Source: Bacillota bacterium
Lineage (GTDB): Bacteria; Bacillota; Clostridia; Peptostreptococcales; Anaerovoracaceae
Length of the DNA stretch: 19,301 nucleotides
NCBI GenBank assembly: GCA_016283945.1
Contig: JAEENW010000147.1
Coordinates: 1-19,301, forward strand
Reading direction: 5' to 3'
The notes beneath the pieces were generated by a model. That model was not told the origin of the DNA, made no database searches, and worked only from the letters and a program-made list of their open reading frames with translations. Made by a program: the position numbers and the translations under genes. Positions 13,480 through 19,301 of this stretch are shown here, one piece after another. Positions within the stretch are counted from its first letter, which is position 1, and every line of letters starts with the position of its first letter.

Positions 13480-14069
13480 GAGACATCATCGTCATAGTCG
13501 TGACCGCCGTCCTCTCCGACAACATAGTGCTTTCGCAGGCTCTGGGAGTCTGCCCCATGCTCGGCACCGGCGACAAGCCCGCCAGAGCCCTGCGCATGGG
13601 CATACTGACAGCCCTTTGCATGATCGCCGCCTCAGCGCTCAGCTGGCCGGTGACGACGCTCGTGCTCATCCCTATGGGCCTCGAGTACACGAGGACTCTG
13701 GTCTTCGTGCTCGCCGCCTCCTCGGCGGTGCAGCTCGCCGAGACCGTGATGCGCCACAGCTTCGAGAAGAGCGCCGCCAGCCTCGGAGCCTACCTTCCGC
13801 TGACCGCCGCCAACTGCGCCATACTCGAGGTCTGCTCGCAGAGCGCCTCGGCCCAGTTCAGCTTCGCCCAGTGCGTGGCCTCCGCCGCCGCGGGCGGGGC
13901 GGGCTTCACCCTCGCCCTGCTGCTCTTCGCTGGCATCAAGGAGAAGATCGCCTCCGCCGACATCCCCGAGAGCTTCAGGGGCATAGCCATCGACCTCATC
14001 GCCGCCGCGATACTCAGCCTGTCCTTCATGGGCTTCTCTGGCATCGCAGCCGGCATATTCGGATCCTAG
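13476..14069 (+). CDS. rnfA: RnfA-like membrane subunit
   Basis: Partner of RnfE in the membrane core. It has 197 residues from a GTG that overlaps the rnfE stop (GTGA). Landmarks are DNIVLSQALGVCPMLGTG (C26), PMGLEYTRTLVFVLAASSAVQ, LGAYLPLTAANCAILEV (C114), GFTLALLLFAGIKEKI and LSLSFMGFSGI. The family reads NCAVLGVALLN; here the Gly after NCxxL is Glu118, the same change at the same place as in RnfE, and two further Cys or Ser replace the usual aliphatic residues (VCSQS). Confidence 0.94.
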   Translation: MRDIIVIVVTAVLSDNIVLSQALGVCPMLGTGDKPARALRMGILTALCMIAASALSWPVTTLVLIPMGLEYTRTLVFVLAASSAVQLAETVMRHSFEKSAASLGAYLPLTAANCAILEVCSQSASAQFSFAQCVASAAAGGAGFTLALLLFAGIKEKIASADIPESFRGIAIDLIAAAILSLSFMGFSGIAAGIFGS

Positions 14070-14083
14070 GAGAGGAGGCGCGC

Positions 14084-14215
14084 ATGGAAAAGATCATCTG
14101 GCCCCTCATAGCGATCGCCGGCATGGGCACCGGCTTCGCGGCGCTGCTCACCGCGGCGTACTTCCTGCTGCCTCCCGCCCGCCAGGACAGGGAGGACGGA
14201 GCTTCGAAGGACTGA
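14084..14215 (+). CDS. rnfB: RnfB stub: membrane anchor only, Fe-S domain absent
   Basis: In clostridial rnfCDGEAB operons the last gene is rnfB: one N-terminal helix, then an NCGGCGYPGC four-cysteine domain and ferredoxin domains that accept electrons from ferredoxin. Here an ORF of 43 residues, with an excellent GGAGAGGAGG site, reads IIWPLIAIAGMGTGFAALL in the position and style of the RnfB anchor. It then ends with PPARQDREDGASKD and a TGA. I checked the three forward frames for about 150 nt beyond and found no cysteine motif, so it is not a simple frameshift. Assignment rests on position and helix similarity; it could be another small membrane protein. Confidence 0.65.
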   Translation: MEKIIWPLIAIAGMGTGFAALLTAAYFLLPPARQDREDGASKD

Positions 14216-14223
14216 GGTGGAGA

Positions 14224-14260
14224 TTCGGACCGGGTCTTCAGAGCCCGGCTGCAGTCCGAA
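14224..14260 (+). other. Hairpin after the rnf operon
   Basis: TTCGGAC (14224-14230) pairs with GTCCGAA (14254-14260), with CGGG/CCCG inside. There is no T-tract right after it, so it is not a standard terminator. It may protect the 3' end of the rnf mRNA. Confidence 0.45.
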
Positions 14261-14318
14261 GCTTCGGCGCCGTGCCCCGCGCCGCTTCACCCACGCTTTT
14301 CCCATAAAACTTCTCACG

Positions 14319-14353
14319 CAGCTGTTGACATCCGCGCTCAACAGCTGTATATT
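14319..14353 (+). promoter_or_regulatory. Promoter with 10-bp operator dyad before the HMA gene
   Basis: A near-consensus promoter: TTGACA (14325-14330), 17 bp, TATATT (14348-14353). A perfect inverted repeat CAGCTGTTGA (14319-14328) / TCAACAGCTG (14338-14347), separated by 9 bp, covers the -35 box and reaches the -10. A repressor bound there would block polymerase. A metal-sensing repressor is the natural guess given the genes downstream; no regulator gene is present in the window. Confidence 0.75.
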
Positions 14354-14361
14354 TAGGTTGA

Positions 14362-14399
14362 TGTTAGAGATACTTAACAACCTTTAAGGTTTTCTAACA
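14362..14399 (+). promoter_or_regulatory. Nested dyads in the HMA-gene 5' leader
   Basis: TGTTAGA (14362-14368) pairs with TCTAACA (14393-14399), and inside lies AACCTT-T-AAGGTT (14379-14391), 6+1+6 perfect. It follows the predicted start site (about 14360), so it could be an RNA hairpin in the leader or a second DNA-binding site. Confidence 0.5.
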
Positions 14400-14441
14400 A
14401 GATGAGAGGTCCGTCAGCAGGGCTGACAAGGAGGTCATACT

Positions 14442-14660
14442 ATGAGAAAGTCTTTTGAAGTTAAAGGTATCGACTGCCCCAACTGCGCCGCAAAGCTCGA
14501 GCGCAACATCCAGAAGATCAAGGGATGCGAGGACGCGGTCGTAAGCTACGCCACCATGAAGCTCACGCTTGAGGCTGACGACGACAAGTTCGAGAAGGTC
14601 CTCGACGAGGCCTGCGCGCTCACCAGGAAGCTCGAGCCCGAGTGGGAGATCGTCCGCTAG
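14442..14660 (+). CDS. Stand-alone heavy-metal-associated (HMA) domain protein
   Basis: 72-residue metallochaperone-like protein of ferredoxin-like fold. It starts RKSFEVKGIDCPNCAAKLERN, with metal-binding C12-x2-C15, and continues KGCEDAVVSYATMKLTLE. The DCPNCA form (Asp before the first Cys, not Met-x-Cys) resembles the N-terminal domains of Zn/Cd/Pb P-type ATPases rather than copper chaperones. The ATPase gene that follows lacks this domain, so this may be its detached N-terminal module. Promoter with operator dyad upstream, AAGGAGG site before the ATG, perfect terminator after the stop. Confidence 0.92.
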   Translation: MRKSFEVKGIDCPNCAAKLERNIQKIKGCEDAVVSYATMKLTLEADDDKFEKVLDEACALTRKLEPEWEIVR

Positions 14661-14675
14661 TACAGCAGAACGCAT

Positions 14676-14703
14676 CGCGCCGGAGCCCCTCCGGCGCGTT
14701 TTT
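14676..14703 (+). terminator. Intrinsic terminator between HMA gene and P-type ATPase
   Basis: CGCGCCGGAG, loop CCC, CTCCGGCGCG (10-bp perfect stem) followed by five T. It starts 16 nt after the HMA stop, so most transcripts should make only the HMA protein unless readthrough occurs. Confidence 0.93.
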
Positions 14704-14706
14704 CAT

Positions 14707-14804
14707 CTGCGGCGCCCAGCTCAAGAGGCGCCGATCTTCGCAGCCCGTCCCCACGCGTCCCCGGCGTGCTCCCTGGGCTGATACGATCCGGACCGGGAGT
14801 CCGG
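14707..14804 (+). promoter_or_regulatory. Structured leader before the P-type ATPase
   Basis: After the terminator, CTGCG/CGCAG with GGCGCC/GGCGCC inside (about 14707-14742) can form a long hairpin. CCGGAC-CGGGA-GTCCGG (14788-14804) lies 10 nt before the ATPase ATG and locks up the only purine-rich GGGAG that could serve as ribosome binding site. No promoter of its own is evident in this stretch. Confidence 0.45.
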
Positions 14805-14814
14805 CAAAACTGTC

Positions 14815-16581
14815 ATGGATAAATACTTACCATACATAATGGTGGCGATATACCTCATCGCTGCCTTCCCCATACTCAAGAAAGCTGTGCGCAACATTCG
14901 CCACGGCGAGATCTTCGACGAGAACTTCCTGATGACGGTCGCCTCAATAGGCGCCCTCATCCTCGGCGAGTACATCGAGGGCATCTCCGTAATGGTGCTC
15001 TACCGCATAGGCGAATACCTGCAGGACCGCGCCGTCGCCCGCTCCAGAGAGTCGATATCCGGCCTCATGGACATACGCCCCGATTACGCCAACATCGAAA
15101 AGGACGGCGAGCTCGTCAGGGTCGATCCCTCTGAGCTCGCGGTCGGCAGCGTCATAGTGATCAAGCCCGGCGAGCGCATCCCCGCCGACGGCGAGGTCAT
15201 CGAGGGTTTCTCCAGCCTCGACACCGCGGCGATCACGGGCGAATCCCTGCCCAGAGACGTCGAGCCCGGCAGCGAGGTCTACAGCGGCACGATCAACCTG
15301 AACGCGGTGCTGAGAGTCCGCGTGACCGCCCCCGCGTCCGAATCCACGGCCGCGAGGATACTCGACCTCGTCGAGAACGCGACCTCCCGCAGGGCCAAGG
15401 CGGAGAAGTTCATCACCAAGTTCGCGAGGTACTACACCCCCGCGGTCTGCGGCGCCGCCGCGCTGCTCATGGTGCTGCCTCCCCTGCTCTTCCGCCAGCC
15501 GTGGAGCGTCTGGGTATCCAGAGGCCTGATATTCCTCGTCGTCTCCTGCCCCTGCGCGCTGATCATCTCGATCCCGCTCGGCTTCTTCGCCGGCATAGGC
15601 GCAGCGAGCTCCCGCGGCATCCTGGTCAAGGGCGGCAACTACCTCGAGGCCCTCACCAAGGTGGACACCCTCGTCTTCGACAAGACCGGCACCCTCACCA
15701 GGGGCATCTTCAAGGTCGCCTCGGCGCATCCAGCGGACGGCATGGACAGGGACGGGCTCATAGAGCTCGCCTGCCTCGCGGAAGCCTTCTCCGACCATCC
15801 CATCTCCCGCTCGCTTGAGGACAGCTACGGCAAGCCCGTAGACCGCTCCAGGGTCAGCGAGGCTGAGGAGCATGCGGGCCACGGAGTCAGCGCGACCGTC
15901 GACGGGCGCCGGATCTCCTGCGGCAACATCAAGCTCATGAGGAGCCTCGGCATCGGCTGCGAGGAGAGCTCCGAGCCCGGGACCGCGGTCTACGTCGCGG
16001 CAGACGGCCGGTACCTCGGCTGCATAGTGATCTCCGACGAGCTCAAGCCCGACTCCGCCCAGGCCGTGAAGGAACTCAAGGCCGCCGGCCTCAAGAAGCT
16101 CGTCATGCTCACCGGCGACAAGTCCGTCATCGCGAACAAGGTCGCCTCCGAGCTCTCCATCGACGAGGTCTACGGAGACCTGCTGCCACAGGACAAGGTC
16201 GAAAAGACCAGAGAGCTCAAGAAAGAGCTCCCCGAGGGCCGCATCCTCGGCTTCGTTGGCGACGGCATCAACGACGCCCCCGTGCTCGCGGCTTCGGGCC
16301 TTGGCATAGCGATGGGCGGCATGGGCTCCGCCGCGGCGGTGGAAGCCGCGGACATCGTCCTTATGAACGACCGTCCCTCGGACGTCGCGACCGCCGTGAA
16401 GATCGCGAAGAAGACCATGCGCATCATCTACGAGGACATAGCCTTCTCCCTCTTCGTCAAGATCGGAGTGCTCATTCTCGCGGCCTTCGGCTTCGCCAAC
16501 ATGTGGCTCGCCATCTTCGCCGACGTGGGCGTGTGCATGATCGCGATACTGAACTCGATGAGAGCCCTGCGCGTAAACTGA
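14815..16581 (+). CDS. cadA: P1B-type heavy-metal-exporting ATPase (Zn/Cd/Pb type), no HMA domain
   Basis: 588-residue pump expected to expel Zn, Cd or Pb ions from the cytosol. Motifs: FDENFLMTVASIGAL, TGES (141-144), SCPCAL with the CPC metal site (245-247), DKTGT with the phosphorylated Asp289, SDHPIS with H328-P329, TGDK (433-436), GDGINDAP (482-489). Late helices carry a Lys (K549) and a membrane Asp in FADVGV (D570), features of the Zn/Cd subgroup. The protein begins in what is normally the second membrane helix; the HMA domain and first helix are missing. The HMA domain is supplied as a separate upstream gene across a terminator. No good ribosome binding site precedes the ATG, so the start is slightly uncertain, but a TGA 30 nt upstream limits it. 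Confidence 0.93.
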   Translation: MDKYLPYIMVAIYLIAAFPILKKAVRNIRHGEIFDENFLMTVASIGALILGEYIEGISVMVLYRIGEYLQDRAVARSRESISGLMDIRPDYANIEKDGELVRVDPSELAVGSVIVIKPGERIPADGEVIEGFSSLDTAAITGESLPRDVEPGSEVYSGTINLNAVLRVRVTAPASESTAARILDLVENATSRRAKAEKFITKFARYYTPAVCGAAALLMVLPPLLFRQPWSVWVSRGLIFLVVSCPCALIISIPLGFFAGIGAASSRGILVKGGNYLEALTKVDTLVFDKTGTLTRGIFKVASAHPADGMDRDGLIELACLAEAFSDHPISRSLEDSYGKPVDRSRVSEAEEHAGHGVSATVDGRRISCGNIKLMRSLGIGCEESSEPGTAVYVAADGRYLGCIVISDELKPDSAQAVKELKAAGLKKLVMLTGDKSVIANKVASELSIDEVYGDLLPQDKVEKTRELKKELPEGRILGFVGDGINDAPVLAASGLGIAMGGMGSAAAVEAADIVLMNDRPSDVATAVKIAKKTMRIIYEDIAFSLFVKIGVLILAAFGFANMWLAIFADVGVCMIAILNSMRALRVN

Positions 16582-16606
16582 AACCGGGACAGGAAAAAGA
16601 ACACAG

Positions 16607-16637
16607 AAAAAGACGGCCCCTGCAGGCCGCCTTTTTT
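16607..16637. terminator. Bidirectional terminator between convergent genes
   Basis: Five A, then GACGGCC, loop CCTGCA, GGCCGCC (one mismatch), then six T. It can end the ATPase transcript on the plus strand and the CapA-like transcript on the minus strand. Confidence 0.85.
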
Positions 16638-16660
16638 AGTTGGTTTGAAGAAGCAGATCC

Positions 16661-16704
16661 CCCGCGCCGGCAGGAGGCTTTTGTAAGTTGCCCGCGCCGG
16701 CAGG
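16661..16704. repeat. Short direct repeat in the intergenic gap
   Basis: CCCGCGCCGGCAGG occurs at 16661-16674 and again, identical, at 16691-16704 (30-bp period). The second copy overlaps an arm of a GGCAGG/CCTGCC dyad just past the CapA-like stop. Meaning unknown. Confidence 0.6.
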
Positions 16705-16733
16705 GCTCTCAGCCTGCCCTCAGCTTAAGGCTC

Positions 16734-17918
16734 TCACTCCTCGATCTGCCTCAGTATATTCGCCTTGACCTTCTCAAGCCGGCTGCTTGCGAACTTCGAG
16801 GGATCGGCCGAGAGCGCCATGTCGTACAGCAGTCCGAAATCGTTGTGTATCCCGGGCTGCACATAGGGGACCAGCGGCTCATTGCGGAAATAGTTCTCCC
16901 ATTGCTCCTCCGTGTATCCGTCGCCCTCCCCCTTCATCATGAAGCGGGCGCGCTTCTTCTCGTTCTGCAGGAAGGCCGCGGCTGCCGTATCGATCAGGAG
17001 GGCGTATTCCTCCGCGGGCACCTCGGTGAAGATGTCTGGCAGCGGGCCCGCGCAGACGCGCTCCGCTTCCCTGTCCAGCCTGGTGCCCAGCGCCTCGAAG
17101 GAGAAGCCGTCCTCCGAAAAGTCGATCCTCAGCAGCGCGCCCTTGTCGGTGTCGAGCTGGGTCCTCTGGTAGTTCGTGTCGAAGATGAAGTTGCCGAGCG
17201 AGTAGAAGACGGCCTTGCCGCCTGTGAGCTCGTAATTCAGGGGCACGTGGGGATGATGCCCGACGACTATGTCGGCGCCCATCTCCAGATATCCGAGATA
17301 GCGCTCTCTGACGTAGGGCGACGGCAGGGCCGTGAATTCCTCTCCCCCGTGGACCTCGATCACGCACCACCTGCAGCGTTCCCTGACCTCGCGTATGCGC
17401 CTCCTGAGGACCTCGTCCTCATCCCAGCCGAACACGCCCGCTGTACCTTCGCCCGCGCGCACGCAGGTTGGCATGTAGCCGACTCCTATGATTCCTATGC
17501 CGCCCGCGCCCTCCACGATCAGGGGCGCCGAGGCGCTCTCTATGTCCTTTCCGGCTCCGAAGAAGCGCGCCCCCCTTTGCGCGGCTACCTTCGCCGCCGA
17601 CTCCAGCCCTCCGGGACCGGCGTCCATGGTGTGATTGTTCGCGAAATCCCAGATGTCGGCGCCTATCCTCTCGAGAAATACCGAGGACGCGGGATCCATG
17701 ACGTGGAACAGCACGCCCTTGCCGTATATGTCCTCGGCCTCGTCGGCCCTTATGAGCGCCCCCTCCACGTCCGCCGCCACGTGGTCCGCCGCGCGCAGGA
17801 AATCCATTATCTCCCCCGATACCAGATCAGGGTCGTTCCAGCGCCCGTCCATGTAAGCGTCAAAGCCTATATCTCCGGTAAAAACTATGCTTAGCTTCTT
17901 CGCGTCCTGTTCTTTCAT
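16734..17918 (-). CDS. CapA-family protein, apparently soluble
   Basis: 394 residues of the CapA/PGA_cap metallophosphatase-like family. It shows IVFTGDIGFD, VAADVEGALI, DFANNHTMDAG, VIEVHGGEEF, DIVVGHHPHVP and VFYSLGNFIFD in the expected order. I chose the ATG at 17916-17918 because GGAGGAAATATC precedes it; an in-frame start at 17942 has none. There is no signal peptide or anchor, unlike the paralogue at 6833-8212, and little similarity between the two beyond the core motifs. The C-terminal ~120 residues (from about DREAERV on) are helical and charged, unlike a simple CapA domain. It stands alone on the minus strand; substrate unknown. Confidence 0.88.
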   Translation of the reverse strand: MKEQDAKKLSIVFTGDIGFDAYMDGRWNDPDLVSGEIMDFLRAADHVAADVEGALIRADEAEDIYGKGVLFHVMDPASSVFLERIGADIWDFANNHTMDAGPGGLESAAKVAAQRGARFFGAGKDIESASAPLIVEGAGGIGIIGVGYMPTCVRAGEGTAGVFGWDEDEVLRRRIREVRERCRWCVIEVHGGEEFTALPSPYVRERYLGYLEMGADIVVGHHPHVPLNYELTGGKAVFYSLGNFIFDTNYQRTQLDTDKGALLRIDFSEDGFSFEALGTRLDREAERVCAGPLPDIFTEVPAEEYALLIDTAAAAFLQNEKKRARFMMKGEGDGYTEEQWENYFRNEPLVPYVQPGIHNDFGLLYDMALSADPSKFASSRLEKVKANILRQIEE

Positions 17919-17982
17919 GATATTTCCTCCGGTCTGCGCCACTCTCGCCCGCCGGGCCGCCGCGGGGCGTCCTTACGATATG

Positions 17983-17988
17983 ATTATA
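17983..17988 (-). promoter_or_regulatory. -10 box for the soluble CapA-like gene
   Basis: TATAAT on the minus strand 65 nt before the start codon. No good -35 at the right spacing. A GAAAAC-AGCGC-GTTTTC dyad (18013-18029) lies further upstream, between this gene and the divergent rplM promoter. Confidence 0.4.
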
Positions 17989-18063
17989 CTCCGCGCGGGA
18001 GGACAAAGACCCGAAAACAGCGCGTTTTCAGGCAAAAATGAGCTTTTCGCCCCGATAAATCCC

Positions 18064-18092
18064 TTGACAACGCGCCCTCCCGCATATATGAT
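18064..18092 (+). promoter_or_regulatory. Promoter of rplM-rpsI
   Basis: TTGACA (18064-18069), 17 bp, TATGAT (18087-18092), a near-consensus sigma-A promoter. Start expected near 18099, giving a leader of about 209 nt. Confidence 0.85.
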
Positions 18093-18098
18093 AATCGA

Positions 18099-18307
18099 GC
18101 GTCCTTGTGTGAGCGCAGTTGTTTCAATGCCTTAAGCATTGAGACGGCGCTTCCCGGACCGCAAGTCATCAAAAGGCGCAGGGCTGAAAGGCCCGTGGCC
18201 GAAGTATCAGTACTGGTGCCGAAAACGATGTGTGATGAGCATCTGAGTAGGCGTCGAAAACTATGACGGAGCCATCCGGCATATGAGTAGACAAAGGAGG
18301 TAAATGA
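18099..18307 (+). promoter_or_regulatory. Structured leader of rplM (candidate L13 autoregulatory RNA)
   Basis: First a perfect hairpin TCAATGC-CTTAA-GCATTGA (18124-18142). Then a three-way-junction-like fold: TCATCA (18166-18171) pairs with TGATGA (18233-18238). Inside, GGCGC (18175-18179) pairs with GTGCC (18216-18220), GGGC/GCCC closes TGAAAG (18181-18194), and AGTA/TACT closes TCAG (18203-18214). Then alternative stems CGTC/GACG (18252-18268) or CGGA/TCCG (18267-18278) share bases. AAAGGAGG (18293-18300) precedes the ATG. No terminator-type U-tract. L13 leaders are a known class in Bacillota; I assign this by position, not by matching the consensus. Confidence 0.6.
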
Positions 18308-18736
18308 ATGTCATCCTACATTGCTAAGCCTTCGGAGATCGAAAGAAAGTGGTACATCCTCGACGCAGACGGAAAGACGCTTGGACGTCTCTGCACCGAG
18401 GCCGCTATGATCCTCCGCGGCAAGAAGAAGCCGACCTACACCCCGTTCCTCGATACCGGCGATTACGTGATCGTCATCAACGCGGAAAAGGTCCAGGTCA
18501 CCGGCAAGAAAGCCCAGAAGAAGATCTACAAGCATCATTCCGGTTATCCGGGCGGACTCAAGGAGATCACTTTCGAGAAGCTCCAGGCTAAGGACCCCGA
18601 AGAGATCATCCGCCACGCCGTCAAGGGCATGATGCCGAAGGGACCTCTCGGAAGACAGATGTTCAAGAAGCTGAAGGTCTATGCCGGCCCCGAGCACAAG
18701 CATGAGGCCCAGAAGCCTGAAGTATGGAATTTCTAA
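18308..18736 (+). CDS. rplM: Ribosomal protein uL13 (L13)
   Basis: Early-assembly large-subunit protein. The 142 residues match the family. RKWYILDADGKTLGRLCTEAA, GDYVIVINAEKVQVTGKK, YKHHSGYPGG and HAVKGMMPKGPLGRQMFKKLKVY are diagnostic. The ATG at 18308 is 7 nt after GGAGG; an ATG at 18304 opens only a 7-codon frame. Followed 14 nt later by rpsI, the usual pair. Confidence 0.98.
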   Translation: MSSYIAKPSEIERKWYILDADGKTLGRLCTEAAMILRGKKKPTYTPFLDTGDYVIVINAEKVQVTGKKAQKKIYKHHSGYPGGLKEITFEKLQAKDPEEIIRHAVKGMMPKGPLGRQMFKKLKVYAGPEHKHEAQKPEVWNF

Positions 18737-18750
18737 GGGAGGTAGACTAA

Positions 18751-19143
18751 ATGGCTAAGATCGCGTACATCGGTACGGGAAGAAGAAAGTCTTCCGTCGC
18801 CAGAGTCAGGCTCGTCGCCGGAAGCGGAAACATCACCGTAAACAAGAAGCCTCTCGAGGACTATTTCGGGCTTGAGCTTCTCAAGAGAGAGGTCAGAAGG
18901 CCCCTCGAGCTCGTCGGAGCCGAAGGCAAGTTCGACGTTATCGCCACCGTAAACGGCGGCGGCACCACCGGACAGTCCGGCGCCCTCAGACACGGCATCA
19001 GCAGGGCTCTCTGCCAGGCTGATCCCGACAACAGACCGGCCCTCAAGGCCGCCGGATTCCTCACCAGAGACCCGAGGATGAAGGAAAGGAAGAAGTACGG
19101 CCTCAAGAAGGCAAGAAGAGCTTCCCAGTTCAGCAAGCGTTAA
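18751..19143 (+). CDS. rpsI: Ribosomal protein uS9 (S9)
   Basis: Small-subunit protein whose C-terminal tail contacts the P-site tRNA. The 130 residues match the family. GTGRRKSSVARVRLVAGSG, VNGGGTTGQSGALRHGISRAL and the invariant C-terminal SQFSKR are present. GGGAGG precedes the ATG. Second gene of the rplM operon; a strong terminator follows 19 nt after the stop. Confidence 0.98.
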   Translation: MAKIAYIGTGRRKSSVARVRLVAGSGNITVNKKPLEDYFGLELLKREVRRPLELVGAEGKFDVIATVNGGGTTGQSGALRHGISRALCQADPDNRPALKAAGFLTRDPRMKERKKYGLKKARRASQFSKR

Positions 19144-19162
19144 TCAGACCCGACAAGAGTCG

Positions 19163-19198
19163 AAAGACCCCGGAAATACTCCATTTCCGGGGTCTTTT
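19163..19198 (+). terminator. Intrinsic terminator after rpsI
   Basis: AAAGACCCCGGAAAT, loop ACTCC, ATTTCCGGGGTCTTT: a 15-bp perfect stem ending in a T-tract. It works mainly for the plus strand; the A-run on the left could also serve the minus strand. Confidence 0.95.
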
Positions 19199-19301
19199 CA
19201 TGCCCGCAGTTCTTTGATGGCTTTTGATACTGTTAAGCTTCAATAGTTTTTTGCATTTTCCCCAATCATATGATTAATTTTTGTGTATATAAATAATATC
19301 G
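19199..19301. other. AT-rich end of window
   Basis: No gene seen. The last 60 nt are markedly A/T-rich compared with the rest of the window and may be the start of a promoter region for a gene outside; no convincing box pair is complete. Confidence 0.4.

Noticed and set aside
14216..14441. Remaining part of rnfB beyond a frameshift
   Set aside because: No cysteine-rich or ferredoxin motif in any forward frame here; the next gene's promoter starts at about 14319.
14642..14839. N-terminal helix of the P-type ATPase in another frame
   Set aside because: No hydrophobic segment in any frame between the terminator and 14815, and the in-frame upstream sequence has a TGA about 30 nt before the ATG.
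18166..18290. Possible lysine or SAM riboswitch before rplM
   Set aside because: The words GGCTGAAAGG, GCCGAAG and TGAGTAGG recall lysine riboswitch cores, and TCATCA/TGATGA recalls a riboswitch P1. But the order, spacing and five-helix layout do not fit lysine, the SAM-I core is missing, and rplM is not an expected target.
1..19301. CRISPR array, insertion sequence, prophage or rRNA/tRNA genes
   Set aside because: No regular repeat-spacer series, no transposase or integrase, no terminal inverted repeats around a gene and no rRNA or tRNA signature seen on either strand.

Overview
This GC-rich window reads as a chromosomal segment of an anaerobic clostridium-type Bacillota. The evidence is strong AGGAGG ribosome binding sites, sigma-A type promoters, an L16 that starts MLMPKRVK, the S10 ribosomal operon order, a separate rplM-rpsI operon, and an rnf cluster in the clostridial order C-D-G-E-A-B. 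I cannot place it below class from the sequence alone.

Layout. Positions 1-4729 (minus strand) hold the front of the S10 operon: rpsJ-rplC-rplD-rplW-rplB-rpsS-rplV-rpsC-rplP (cut by the window edge). It is driven by a promoter near 5053-5081 and has a leader of about 315 nt. Positions 5101-5379 hold no gene but contain a cloverleaf-like inverted-repeat element at 5152-5238. A HicAB toxin-antitoxin cassette follows (5380-6003, minus), with HicA cut short by a TAA. Next, on the minus strand, come an unrecognised acidic protein, a membrane-anchored CapA-type protein, a one-domain NifU-like protein, and a LivJ-type lipoprotein that may be translated from a leaderless mRNA. On the plus strand, 9860-14215 is one tightly overlapped operon, rnfC-rnfD-rnfG-rnfE-rnfA-rnfB'. 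A metal module follows: a free HMA-domain protein under an operator-like dyad, a perfect terminator, then a CadA/ZntA-type P-type ATPase. A second, soluble CapA-type protein lies convergent to it (minus). The window ends with promoter, structured leader, rplM, rpsI, terminator.

The most striking content is the rnf operon. Every subunit is recognisable, but the redox equipment has been removed selectively. RnfC keeps both 4Fe-4S motifs, but its Gly-rich FMN/NADH loop is replaced. RnfD and RnfG both lack the usual Ala-Thr flavin-attachment motif. RnfB is a 43-residue membrane anchor with no Fe-S domain. RnfE and RnfA keep their paired cysteines, but both carry Gly to Glu immediately after the conserved NCxxL. 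The reading frames are intact, start-stop overlaps are preserved, and ribosome binding sites are good. It therefore looks like a maintained, repurposed 'stripped' Rnf complex rather than random decay. All motif comparisons come from my memory of the families; no alignment or database search was run.
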